Positions 1 to 7,720 of a stretch of DNA of 38,585 nt are shown piece after piece. A model generated the notes under the pieces. That model was not told where the DNA came from. It worked only from the letters and a program-made list of their open reading frames with translations, and searched no databases. Location of the stretch: assembly GCA_018818125.1 (NCBI GenBank), contig JAHISQ010000017.1, forward strand, positions 1 to 38,585, in the 5' to 3' direction. Source of the DNA: Candidatus Rifleibacteriota bacterium (GTDB lineage: Bacteria; Muiribacteriota; Ozemobacteria; Ozemobacterales; Ozemobacteraceae). A program made the position numbers and the translations under genes. Each line of letters begins with the position of its first letter. Position 1 is the stretch's first letter.

Positions 1-239
1 GGAATCTCAAAAAAGGTGAGTTGACCGAAGTAATCGAAACCCCCTATGGTTTTGTTATCGCCATGCTCGAAGAAGAGGAAAACTCTGGAGTAAAAGCGTC
101 TCTTACCGCTGATGTAACGACTCAGCTCAAGCGCAAACTGCGCGGCGAATATCAGGAAGAAGTCTGGAGCTATTTCCTGAAAGGTCTGAACAACCAGGCT
201 TATGTTGTTCGCCACACTCAGACACTCGAAGAAATCTAA
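1..239 (+). CDS. Peptidyl-prolyl cis-trans isomerase, parvulin (PpiC/SurA-like), C-terminal fragment
   Basis: Only the last 79 codons lie in the window. The frame is open from base 3 with no stop, so the gene starts upstream; the TTG at 21 is internal and not a real start. The first residues (LKKGELTEVIETPYGF) match the closing strand of a parvulin rotamase domain, where 'L..GELS..VET.FG' is the standard end of the fold. In diderms such proteins act in the periplasm or at the membrane as foldases for exported proteins. After the domain comes a helical tail of about 45 residues. The gene ends 17 bases before a strong terminator, so it closes the upstream transcription unit. Whether it is SurA-, PpiD- or PrsA-like cannot be decided without the N-terminus. 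Confidence 0.75.
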   Translation, partial: NLKKGELTEVIETPYGFVIAMLEEEENSGVKASLTADVTTQLKRKLRGEYQEEVWSYFLKGLNNQAYVVRHTQTLEEI

Positions 240-256
240 TTCTTTTGTCACCCGCA

Positions 257-290
257 GGGGGCGACTGCCATCAGGCAGTCGCCCCCTTTT
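257..290 (+). terminator. Rho-independent terminator after the PPIase gene
   Basis: A perfect 13-bp GC-rich stem (arms 257-269 and 274-286) with a 4-base loop (ATCA) runs straight into TTTT. It separates the PPIase unit from the pseudopilin operon. Confidence 0.93.
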
Positions 291-338
291 ATCTGAAAGA
301 TTATAAAAACTTTTTTTGAGAAGCATGGTAAATATCTG

Positions 339-376
339 CTGCCAGTAGTAACTTTTGTTGATATAATGGATTGCCA
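339..376 (+). promoter_or_regulatory. Sigma-70 type promoter, apparently giving a leaderless mRNA
   Basis: A perfect -10 (TATAAT, 362-367) lies 17 bases after a CTGCCA -35 (339-344, 4/6 to consensus). Only 8 bases separate the -10 from the ATG at 376, so transcription should start at or next to the initiation codon. No Shine-Dalgarno sequence is visible before the ATG. Confidence 0.65.
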
Positions 377-1206
377 TGGGATATTCAACTGCAGAAATAA
401 CAAAGAAAGCCAATGCCTGTCTGCGCCAGGGCAAAAACAAAGTTAATGCCGAAATAGCGCTGGGCATCGCCTGCTTCGAGAACGGAGAGATCGAAGCAGC
501 TATTCAGCATTACAAAAAAGCTCTCAAATACCACAGCAACTCAGCAGAAGCACATGCTGGAATGGGCATATCTGCTGCCCGAACTGGCAATCTGAAAGAT
601 GCGGTCAAACACCTGCACAAGGCTTACGAACTTAACCCGGATTGTGGACTGCTGGCGAACTGGCTTGCCGATGCCTATTTTGACAATGGAGATCTCGATA
701 AAGCCATCGAATATTACAGTGAAGCCATAAGCAAAAATGCAACCGACAGCAATGCCCACAATGACATGGCTGATGCATACCGCCTTAAAGGCGACCACCA
801 GAAGGCATTCGAGCTCTATCAGAAAACTCTTCACATAGACCCGCTCGACACAAATGCTATGCTTGAAATGGCGCAATGCCAAGTACAGATGAATCATCAG
901 GATGCAGCTCTGAGCTCTCTCGAAACCCTTATCAAAAATTTTCCGTCAAGCCGAGATAGTGCAACCGCAATGGTTATCTGCGGAACCATCTTGTCGCGCC
1001 AGGGTGACTACAACGTTGCAAGTAACTGGTTTGAACAGGCACTCGAGTTTTTTCCTTTTAATCGCCCGGTTTTGTTTCAGTCTGCAATATGCGCCATGAA
1101 ATTGGGCAAATGTGACCTCTGCATAAAACATCTCAAAAAAATTCTAGAAATAGACCCATCAGATAATCGTGCCGTTGTCTTACTTAAAAAGGTTTCTGCG
1201 TTATGA
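376..1206 (+). CDS. Tetratricopeptide repeat (TPR) protein, first gene of the pseudopilin operon
   Basis: The 276-aa protein is almost entirely TPR helices: about seven 34-residue units can be read, with the usual small-residue and proline spacing (for example A..YFDNGDLDKAIEYY and DAYRLKGDHQKAFELY, each unit closing near DP or NP). No signal peptide or membrane segment is seen, so it is probably cytoplasmic, although the pilus setting would also suit a membrane-associated scaffold. The stop overlaps the next start (ATGA at 1203-1206), which implies translational coupling. TPR proteins act as assembly platforms, as PilF/PilW does for type IV pilins; that role is inferred only from the neighbours. 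Confidence 0.85.
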   Translation: MGYSTAEITKKANACLRQGKNKVNAEIALGIACFENGEIEAAIQHYKKALKYHSNSAEAHAGMGISAARTGNLKDAVKHLHKAYELNPDCGLLANWLADAYFDNGDLDKAIEYYSEAISKNATDSNAHNDMADAYRLKGDHQKAFELYQKTLHIDPLDTNAMLEMAQCQVQMNHQDAALSSLETLIKNFPSSRDSATAMVICGTILSRQGDYNVASNWFEQALEFFPFNRPVLFQSAICAMKLGKCDLCIKHLKKILEIDPSDNRAVVLLKKVSAL

Positions 1207-3548
1207 CCTGCTTTTTTGGGCACGCGAAAAAAGGCATGGTGATGATCATAGTTGCCGGCGTGCTGTTTTTTTTGACCATAGTCTTTACTTCGCTGATCAG
1301 CCGCGTGCGACACGAGAGTGCGTTAACCAACCGCGTATCGGTAAATGAGCGTCTTTACCAGATTGCTTCGGCGGTTGGTCGACTGGCCATTCGCAAGCTT
1401 CAGAAAGACTTTGAGACCAGAGACCCTGAATTCGGCCAGAAAATTATTGACGCGGCATTTTCAAACCAGACCGGGATTCTTGAAGAAGTTGACTATACGC
1501 GCCCAATCAAAGGGCTTGACGTAGTCAAGGAAATCATGAATCGCTTCAAAAAAGAATGGGGCGACCATGGTGCGGTTGATTTTAAGGTTTTCTACATCGC
1601 CGACCTGGGCGACAAATTTCCTTTTGAAGCGCCAATAATCGGAATTCAAAACAGTCCATTCGAGCGCAAAGGGCATATTGATATCATCGTTAAGGTGACT
1701 CACCTTGAAATCGAAAAAACATGCCGCATACGCAAAGAATTCATGCTTTGTCGCCTGCTTGCGCCGCCCTTTTACCGTTTCACCCTGTTTTCGCATCGTG
1801 GCGCCTCGCCAAGTGCAAATCACGACATAACAATGGTCAACAAGGTTGCCAATCAAACCTTTAATAAGGACGACGGCACACTCGACACCTCTAATCCAAA
1901 TGGCAAACGGCCGCTGGTCTGTTTAAACCGGCTTGCTCGAAATAAAACCGATCACATGGAAGATCTGAATTTTCGTTGGGGCCGCGTTGTTAAAACCATC
2001 GACGGCGCACCTTCATTCGTTAAAAGCGGCTGGATCTACCTGGGTGGCCGCGGACCTTCAACAGATTCAAAGAAAGACGCGGGCAATCTAATTCTTAATG
2101 TGATGGCCGGGGCACAAGACGACCTCTTAAAATCAACCTTTGGCGAATACTTTCATTTTTACTACAACGATAATTCTGCTGGCTGGCTCATCTCAAAGGA
2201 CTGGACAGACTGGTTCAACACAAAAATCGCCGGCAACTCTCAAGGAGCCGACGTAAGCCGACTGATGATTGCTTTTGTAGATTACGGCTATTATAGCGGT
2301 GTATGGGACACCAGATTCCGCGAATATTCTTTGTTCAGGCCTGCCAGAAGAATTTATGCCACATTGAACCAGGACGAAGTAAATGCCGGCAACTCAATGC
2401 ATCTGTTTGGCACTCCCGCATTATGTACACCCACGCTTATTTTTGGAAAAATAAAGCGAAGATACCTGCGCACTTTCGCATTTTACTTCGGTGATATCTC
2501 AAGGCTCTACCCGATTCCTTCTTTCGACGGTGCTGACCCAACCGGCAAACTTGATCATTTCATAAACAATTCGGTACCAAACTGGTTCAAAGAGGAGTTC
2601 GAAAAGATTAATGGCGTTGGTAGCGCAAACAGCGGCTCCATCAACATCTTCCTCAACGACTTTATCTCAGCAGTTTTGAGTAACATCGACTATCTCACTT
2701 TTCAGATCGGATTGCCCAACAATTCGCCATCACTCTGTGGTTTTGACCCAGAAGTTCGCGACTGGGAGCCATATTTAACAGCCCTGCACAATATCTGTGA
2801 CCCCGGGGGGCCTGATCGAAAATGGAAAGACGCTGTGCCAGCAAATGGCTACGTCGACGATGGGCCAGACGCCCTGTGCAGTGATGGTTATCGGTTCACC
2901 GATGACCAGGAAATTCATTATAGTGGCGATATTCGCGAGATTAAACCCGGCAGCAACTATCTTGCCGACCGCGTGAGCTATCGGATCCCATCTGAAGATG
3001 GCCAACCCATTTACCTGAGTAAATGTGATTTCTTTAAAGACCATTTTGTGACAGAAGAACGCGGTAAAAAGGTGGTCTATCTCAATCAGATAATCGCTTT
3101 TGATGGCGACCTGATTGTCGACATGCCGCTGGAAGTAGCCAAAGGCGGCATTATTCTTGTGAGTGGGCATATTACAGTAAAAGCGCCAATAATAAATCCT
3201 TACACCATGGCAATACCGGACAACCCGGATGCATTTGGCTTTATTACTTTTATCGCAGAGAAAGGCATCACCATTTCAGAGGGCCGCAGCGGTATTGGAG
3301 AGCTGCCACAGACACACGGTTTTTTTATCAGTGTTAACGGCGACAGCGGCAAGGTTACGACTACTAAACCACTTCACATTATTGGTGGAGTGTCCAGTGA
3401 CAACATAGAGGATCTCGTAAGGCAAGGCTGTGTGATAGAATGGGGATTCGAACCAGCTGAGTTTGGCGGCGGCAAAGATATAAGTGCACCTGACTTTTAC
3501 GGTCTGGCAATGGGTCCACGCGATGTGGAAATAATAACAGAAGAATAA
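1203..3548 (+). CDS. PilX/GspK-like membrane-anchored pilus or secretion protein, 781 aa
   Basis: A short basic N-terminus (...HAKKG) is followed by one hydrophobic segment at residues about 12-33 and then an amphipathic helix with many Arg, Gln and Glu. This is the layout of PilX-type minor pilins and GspK, which lack the strict FTLIE motif. The remaining roughly 730 residues are extracytoplasmic, rich in aromatic residues and predicted beta. Near residues 610-690 short alternating strands (for example IIAFDGDLIVDMPLEVAKGG) look like a polymer-forming, bactofilin-like beta stack. It overlaps the TPR gene by 4 bases and precedes the sigma gene by 30. At 781 aa it is far longer than PilX (about 200) or GspK (about 320). 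The exact family is not recognised. Confidence 0.7.
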   Translation: MTCFFGHAKKGMVMIIVAGVLFFLTIVFTSLISRVRHESALTNRVSVNERLYQIASAVGRLAIRKLQKDFETRDPEFGQKIIDAAFSNQTGILEEVDYTRPIKGLDVVKEIMNRFKKEWGDHGAVDFKVFYIADLGDKFPFEAPIIGIQNSPFERKGHIDIIVKVTHLEIEKTCRIRKEFMLCRLLAPPFYRFTLFSHRGASPSANHDITMVNKVANQTFNKDDGTLDTSNPNGKRPLVCLNRLARNKTDHMEDLNFRWGRVVKTIDGAPSFVKSGWIYLGGRGPSTDSKKDAGNLILNVMAGAQDDLLKSTFGEYFHFYYNDNSAGWLISKDWTDWFNTKIAGNSQGADVSRLMIAFVDYGYYSGVWDTRFREYSLFRPARRIYATLNQDEVNAGNSMHLFGTPALCTPTLIFGKIKRRYLRTFAFYFGDISRLYPIPSFDGADPTGKLDHFINNSVPNWFKEEFEKINGVGSANSGSINIFLNDFISAVLSNIDYLTFQIGLPNNSPSLCGFDPEVRDWEPYLTALHNICDPGGPDRKWKDAVPANGYVDDGPDALCSDGYRFTDDQEIHYSGDIREIKPGSNYLADRVSYRIPSEDGQPIYLSKCDFFKDHFVTEERGKKVVYLNQIIAFDGDLIVDMPLEVAKGGIILVSGHITVKAPIINPYTMAIPDNPDAFGFITFIAEKGITISEGRSGIGELPQTHGFFISVNGDSGKVTTTKPLHIIGGVSSDNIEDLVRQGCVIEWGFEPAEFGGGKDISAPDFYGLAMGPRDVEIITEE

Positions 3549-3578
3549 AAACTTTTTGCAAAGAAGTCGGTATTATAG

Positions 3579-4154
3579 ATGAACAAGCAAGAGAGAACCG
3601 ATGTAGAACTGATTCAGGCGGTTCTGGCGGGTGAATTCGAAACCTTCGCCGAACTGGTTGAGCGTTATGAAAAGCTGGTTTTCAGTTTTCTATTGACGCG
3701 ACTGAATGATTTGCAGGAGGTCGAAGACATTGTTCAGGAAACGTTTATCAAGGCTTTCAGACATCTGGCAAGCTTTGATTGCGAGCGACGCTTTGCAGCC
3801 TGGCTGCTCACAATCTCGCGCAATCTGCTCATAGATTCGCGACGCAAAGCCGGCAGAAGTGTAGCCTCGACGAATCTGGTAACCGAAGTCATGCTCTCCG
3901 ACAGCGCCAGGGAGTTCAGCTCTCAGCCCTCAGAAGTAGTTGTCAGGCGCGAAAGGTTCCGAAGTATAGTTGCGATGATTCAGGAGCTTCCCGAAGAACT
4001 CCGAACGCCTTTTCTGTTAAGGGTAATCAACGAGTTGCCCTATCAGGAAATTGCAGAGATTCTAGATATACCGCTGCAAACGGTTAAAAACAGAATCTTC
4101 AAGGCCAGAGGTATTCTAAGGGGAAAAAGAGAAAACTATGAAAACCTGCCATGA
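3579..4154 (+). CDS. ECF-family RNA polymerase sigma factor (sigma-70 family), 191 aa
   Basis: Region 2 is at residues about 25-92, with the EDIVQETFIKAF helix and the -10 recognition segment FAAWLLTISRNLLIDSRRK. Region 4 is at about 130-185, with the helix-turn-helix LPYQEIAEILDIPLQTVKNR. Region 3 is absent, and the length is normal for an ECF sigma. The gene overlaps the anti-sigma gene by 17 bases, the usual arrangement for a sigma held by its partner. It sits inside the pseudopilin operon, so it may control this operon or surface functions. An AT-rich TATTAT lies 2 bases before the ATG, too close to be its own leaderless promoter. Confidence 0.95.
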   Translation: MNKQERTDVELIQAVLAGEFETFAELVERYEKLVFSFLLTRLNDLQEVEDIVQETFIKAFRHLASFDCERRFAAWLLTISRNLLIDSRRKAGRSVASTNLVTEVMLSDSAREFSSQPSEVVVRRERFRSIVAMIQELPEELRTPFLLRVINELPYQEIAEILDIPLQTVKNRIFKARGILRGKRENYENLP

Positions 4155-5043
4155 AAACGACAAGTTATTGCTTTTCTGTGAACGCGGGCTCTCAGAAGTT
4201 GAGCAGGCGGAATTCGAGCTGCACCTTAAATCCTGCCCTGAGTGCAGCAAAGAAGTAGCTGAGATTAATGCCGACGACGCTCTTCTCAAAGAAGGCATTG
4301 CCGAGGCTTTTGCCCGTCACCGTGTAAACAACCGCATCATGCAGCAGATACGCAGCGAAAAAATCATCCCGGCGCAGACAGGAAAACCAGCTCAACATAG
4401 CTGGCGCTACTTCTGGCTGTCCGCCCTGGCACTATTGGCAATTATTGCCGCTGCAAACCTGTATACTCCGGCTGCAGTAAAATACCATGGTCAATCTCAG
4501 GGTGTGATGGTCCAGGCTCTTAATGATTCCGCCATATTGCAGGGTGAACACATGACAGCAGACCAGAGCGTTAAGCTCGAAGCGCTTAAACCGATTGCGC
4601 TTGATGGTTGCTTTCTTTTCACCGTTACCAACGGTCATACATCAGTATTCAAAATGTCTGGCAAAGCCACAGTCAGGCTATCCAACGGACAGCCCGATTT
4701 TTCTGACTCAGAAGCGGTATTCGAGTTCATCTCCGGAGCGCAACTCACCATAATAGTTAACCAGCAGCCGATGCAGCTTGAACGGAAAAAGCAATCTGCC
4801 GCTGCCGTGTCCACTTCCGAAATCGACAAACCTCTAATCAGAACCGCAACGACAGCAGCAGAACTAAATGTTATAGTAGAAGGCAAAGAAGAAGCCGTGC
4901 CGATCCTCAAACCAGCAGAAAACGCATCTGCAGCATGTAATACGCCACAAGAGGTTACTAGTAGCGAAAGCTGGATTGACCCGGCCCTGGCTCCCATGAA
5001 AAACCCGTTTGCCGACGAGCCAATCGAACTGAACGGAAACTGA
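4138..5043 (+). CDS. Membrane anti-sigma factor with zinc-finger (ZAS) domain and FecR-like periplasmic part
   Basis: The N-terminal 40 residues hold the anti-sigma zinc motif H29-x3-C33-x2-C36 (HLKSCPEC), with further Cys at 4 and 14. A single membrane helix follows at about 91-109 (YFWLSALALLAIIAAANLY). Residues about 115-220 resemble a FecR-type beta domain, and the last 80 residues are low-complexity. The expected role is to bind the ECF sigma encoded just upstream at the inner membrane and release it on an extracytoplasmic signal. The start overlaps the sigma gene by 17 bases; the stop is one base from the next ATG. The signal is unknown; the pilin context suggests envelope or pilus assembly status (inference). 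Confidence 0.85.
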   Translation: MKTCHENDKLLLFCERGLSEVEQAEFELHLKSCPECSKEVAEINADDALLKEGIAEAFARHRVNNRIMQQIRSEKIIPAQTGKPAQHSWRYFWLSALALLAIIAAANLYTPAAVKYHGQSQGVMVQALNDSAILQGEHMTADQSVKLEALKPIALDGCFLFTVTNGHTSVFKMSGKATVRLSNGQPDFSDSEAVFEFISGAQLTIIVNQQPMQLERKKQSAAAVSTSEIDKPLIRTATTAAELNVIVEGKEEAVPILKPAENASAACNTPQEVTSSESWIDPALAPMKNPFADEPIELNGN

Positions 5044-5044
5044 A

Positions 5045-5542
5045 ATGAAACGCAAAGCCTTTTCAATGATTGAAGTACTGATATCGCTGGTCATTGTGGC
5101 GGTCGCGGTTCTTCCTATTTACAATCTCTTCATGTTTGGCAGTCAGGGAACCGCAAACAACATCCATGAAGTTACCGCTTCGAACTATGCTGCCGACCTG
5201 ATCAATTTTGTACGCGACATCAAATCGCATCAAATAGCAGCCGTTGCCGGCAGTTCAAACAAGATTACTCTGAGCTCAGATGAGCAGATCGCAACATTCT
5301 TTTCGAGAATCGGACTTACCGCACCACCGCCGGTAAATCTACCTTTCAGCCGTCGACTTGAGCTCGAAAAATTTAATGGCCGCGATGTCACTGGTCCTGC
5401 CGGCATACTTGGCTGGCTCAGCGACCTGATCAACAAGCGCAGGTCGGTTCCCAACTACCTGATTTGTGTAAGGGTTGAATTCCCGAGAATGAACACCAGC
5501 GAAAGAGACAGCGTAACTCTGCTCTCAATGGCAATGGACTAA
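5045..5542 (+). CDS. Type IV pilin-like minor pseudopilin (PilV/GspI type), 165 aa
   Basis: The N-terminus KRKAFSMIEVLISLVIVAVA is a class III signal: a basic leader, a prepilin-peptidase site before F/S-M-I-E with the conserved Glu at mature position 5, and a hydrophobic helix. The rest is a short globular domain. The leader ends in Ala rather than Gly at the -1 position. The gene is one base from the anti-sigma stop and 2 bases from the next pseudopilin, so it is coexpressed. It probably forms part of a pseudopilus tip or minor pilin complex after cleavage by a prepilin peptidase encoded elsewhere. Confidence 0.85.
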   Translation: MKRKAFSMIEVLISLVIVAVAVLPIYNLFMFGSQGTANNIHEVTASNYAADLINFVRDIKSHQIAAVAGSSNKITLSSDEQIATFFSRIGLTAPPPVNLPFSRRLELEKFNGRDVTGPAGILGWLSDLINKRRSVPNYLICVRVEFPRMNTSERDSVTLLSMAMD

Positions 5543-5544
5543 CC

Positions 5545-6129
5545 ATGAACAACAAAAATGGGTTCACACTAATCGAGCTAATAGTGGTTGTGATGATCGT
5601 CTCCATGGTCTCCGCCGTGGCTTATAAAATGATGACCGGCACTTTTTCGCAGTATTTCAAAAGTCAGTCCAAGCTGACCAACCTGAGAGCGGCCAGCATA
5701 ATACTTGAACGAATAAAGGCTGATATTAGACTGGCTTTGATTCCCGTTGAAGCGTCAGAAAATCCGGTGATAGAGGAGAAAAAAATCTCGTTCTGCATAA
5801 CCGATCAGGGAGATCGTCGAATGGTCACCTATACTTACAACTCAGAAAACGGAATGGTCGAAAGAGATGTAATAGGTGGCATCAAACGTATCATCAGTAT
5901 GGTTAAGGTCAGCGATTTTAAAATTTCTGAACTTGGCGAAGACGCAAATAAACTACTGTCCATTTCTATAATGGTTGACAACGAAAAAGACATTGAACAG
6001 CGTTCTAACTCAAGCATGGGTAATCAGGTCGAACTAAAAGCCGTTTTGTACCCGCGCTTTTTCACAGAAACGCTCAGCGACGAAGAAAAATTCTGGAATC
6101 TGGCGCGCAGCGCAGGAGGAAACACATGA
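5545..6129 (+). CDS. Type IV pilin-like pseudopilin (PilW/GspJ type), 194 aa
   Basis: The leader MNNKNG is followed by the canonical FTLIELIVVVMIVSMV segment, giving cleavage after Gly6 and Glu5 in the mature form. Residues about 35-190 are a mixed helix/beta domain like GspJ or PilW. It overlaps the LysM gene by 4 bases (ATGA at 6126). With the preceding protein and the large PilX/GspK-like protein it makes three candidate minor-pilin components in one operon, close to the GspI-GspJ-GspK tip-complex set. Confidence 0.88.
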   Translation: MNNKNGFTLIELIVVVMIVSMVSAVAYKMMTGTFSQYFKSQSKLTNLRAASIILERIKADIRLALIPVEASENPVIEEKKISFCITDQGDRRMVTYTYNSENGMVERDVIGGIKRIISMVKVSDFKISELGEDANKLLSISIMVDNEKDIEQRSNSSMGNQVELKAVLYPRFFTETLSDEEKFWNLARSAGGNT

Positions 6130-6578
6130 AAAAAGTAGCTCTCTTAATTTTGGCCGCCGTTTTGCTCATCTCAGTTAGTGCCAATGCCGCGACAACTCAC
6201 GTGATCAAAACTGGTGACACACTCTGGGAACTCGCCGCCAAACATTACGGCGACCCGACTCTTTACCCGATTTTGCTGCAGGTCAATAACATCAGCAATC
6301 CACGCACCATTCCTAACGGCAAAGTTATAATTATACCAGACAAAGCTGACATGAAAGTCATCGCCAACGAAAGCGACCCGGTCAAAAGACAGGAACTGAT
6401 CGCACAGGCAAACAAAGGCAAAGCTGCGGATAAAGTGGCCAACAAGCAACCAGCATCTGCCAGACCAGACCAGGTTTCTCGTGAAGGCGAAGTCAATCCT
6501 GACGAAGTCTCTTTCACCAATATTTTAAACGGCCCCAAAGTCAGTGCTGACAAGCTGATTAAAATAAACACCCCCTGA
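6126..6578 (+). CDS. Secreted LysM-domain protein, 150 aa
   Basis: A Sec signal peptide (KKVALLILAAVLLISVSANA) with an AxA-type site near residue 21 precedes one LysM domain at about 24-71 (HVIKTGDTLWELAAKHYGDP...NPRTIPNGKVIIIP). LysM domains bind peptidoglycan or related glycans. The C-terminal half is Lys/Ala/Pro-rich and probably disordered. As last gene of the operon it may fix the pilus-like machine to the cell wall, as FimV/TsaP-like LysM proteins do for type IV pili (inference). Confidence 0.88.
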   Translation: MKKVALLILAAVLLISVSANAATTHVIKTGDTLWELAAKHYGDPTLYPILLQVNNISNPRTIPNGKVIIIPDKADMKVIANESDPVKRQELIAQANKGKAADKVANKQPASARPDQVSREGEVNPDEVSFTNILNGPKVSADKLIKINTP

Positions 6579-6605
6579 TTCTCACACCACTTACAAGAAA
6601 ATTAT

Positions 6606-6641
6606 AACAGCAGCAGCCTGTATCTGGCCGCTGCTGTTTTC
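6606..6641 (+). terminator. Rho-independent terminator at the end of the pseudopilin operon
   Basis: Arms 6606-6614 (AACAGCAGC) and 6630-6638 pair over 9 bp and are followed by T residues. The reverse direction also ends in an AT-rich tract, so it may additionally stop transcription coming from the minus-strand gene at 6739-7218. Confidence 0.75.
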
Positions 6642-6738
6642 ATAAATTCAGGAAACGGGATCCTCTCGTAGCTAAGTTCGAAGAGTTCAGCGGCAAGTGC
6701 CGGTTAAAAGATTCAAAGTAGCACAAATAAAAAACGCT

Positions 6739-7218
6739 CTATTCCCAATGGGGCACGCCGTCGCTATGTATTGTCACAGGCTCTGCTTTTACGGTCAAAT
6801 TTTTCAGATCAAAAATCAGGCGATAAATATATTCTGAGAATACTATGGAGGAAAGTTCAGGCGGACTGTCGCGATACTCCAATACAAGCTGTTCATCAGA
6901 CTCAAATTCAAATTTATAATATTCTAATTGATAGGGTGACTTTTTTATGGCATCTACAGGCTTCAGATCAATCAGTTGAAACTCTTTGTCTTCGGTAAAA
7001 AATGACCAGACAACCTTTTTGGGGGCAACCTTTCTCCACTTAAATAGAATTTTAGCTTTTAAGAAACCCTTTTCGGCAATAGCTTCTATTACCCCGGATT
7101 CATCTACAATATAACCATTTTTTATCCGCTCCAGTCGATTGCGCTCCTTGCTCTCCAAATCTTCGCGATAAGCAGATGAAAACCTCTCTTTATACCACTT
7201 AATTAATGTCTGTAGCAC
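6739..7218 (-). CDS. Hypothetical protein, 159 aa
   Basis: No family is recognised. The protein is soluble-looking and highly charged, with a Lys/Arg/Glu-rich helical N-terminus (residues 1-35) followed by predicted beta strands, and no signal peptide or membrane segment. Translation begins with GTG, preceded by AAGGTG as ribosome binding site. The gene is visibly AT-richer than its neighbours and is the only minus-strand gene between two + strand units, which hints at later acquisition. Start choice is moderately certain. Confidence 0.6.
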   Translation of the reverse strand: MLQTLIKWYKERFSSAYREDLESKERNRLERIKNGYIVDESGVIEAIAEKGFLKAKILFKWRKVAPKKVVWSFFTEDKEFQLIDLKPVDAIKKSPYQLEYYKFEFESDEQLVLEYRDSPPELSSIVFSEYIYRLIFDLKNLTVKAEPVTIHSDGVPHWE

Positions 7219-7360
7219 ACTTCACCTTAAACAGAATAAATTTTTGTATCACCATATTTTATCAAAATCAAGAAAAAAAGCCATGCTGAATTTTCAGAAC
7301 ACTGCGAGTCTCACTTATTTTATAAATGGCTGCGGTAATCACTCAAATTATGATGTGCAG

Positions 7361-7396
7361 TTGCTTCTGATGACAAAAGAGGTTATAAATGGGCAT
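7361..7396 (+). promoter_or_regulatory. Promoter of rqcP-ksgA
   Basis: TTGCTT (7361-7366), a 17-base spacer, then TATAAA (7384-7389). Predicted transcription start is near 7396, giving a leader of about 25 bases with a GGGG ribosome binding site before the ATG at 7421. The same TTGCTT -35 and spacer length recur at the giant lipoprotein gene. Confidence 0.6.
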
Positions 7397-7420
7397 ATCA
7401 AGTTTTAATGGGGCAAAATT

Positions 7421-7720
7421 ATGCGGTTAGATAAATATCTTCAGGTGACCGGCCTTATCAAACGGCGAACGTTGGCTAACGAGGCATGCAAGCTCGGACT
7501 GGTTAAAGTAAATGGCGTTGCCGCCAAAGCAACCCGAGAAATCGCAGTGAATGACGTTATCGATATAAGTCTGGCACGGCGTGAAATGTCGATAAAAATT
7601 CTACAGCTGGTCGCCGGCAATTCTCTCAAAAAGGCCATCAGACACGAATATTTCACCATAATTAAAGACATCGAGAAAACTGTAGTTGATGACTTCTGGC
7701 AGGATAACCCTGATGAATAG
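7421..7720 (+). CDS. rqcP: S4-domain RNA-binding protein RqcP (YabO/Hsp15-like)
   Basis: The 99-aa protein opens with MRLDKYLQVTGLIKRRTLAN, nearly the start of B. subtilis YabO/RqcP (MRLDKFLKVSRLIKRRTLAK), followed by the rest of the S4 fold (VKVNG...A....I.V.DVI.I). RqcP binds stalled 50S subunits and helps RqcH add alanine tails during ribosome rescue; the related Hsp15 binds freed 50S with nascent chains. The last 20 residues are an acidic extension. It overlaps ksgA, which fits a ribosome-related operon. RqcH is not in this window, so assignment rests on sequence alone. Confidence 0.85.
   Translation: MRLDKYLQVTGLIKRRTLANEACKLGLVKVNGVAAKATREIAVNDVIDISLARREMSIKILQLVAGNSLKKAIRHEYFTIIKDIEKTVVDDFWQDNPDE

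Noticed and set aside
3571..3576. TATTAT before the sigma gene as another leaderless promoter
   Set aside because: Only 2 bases from the ATG and no -35 at a workable distance; the gene is probably read from the upstream operon promoter.
3779..4087. Overlapping open frames inside the sigma gene and similar antisense frames in other genes
   Set aside because: They are shadows of strongly conserved coding genes, without ribosome binding sites or recognisable domains.
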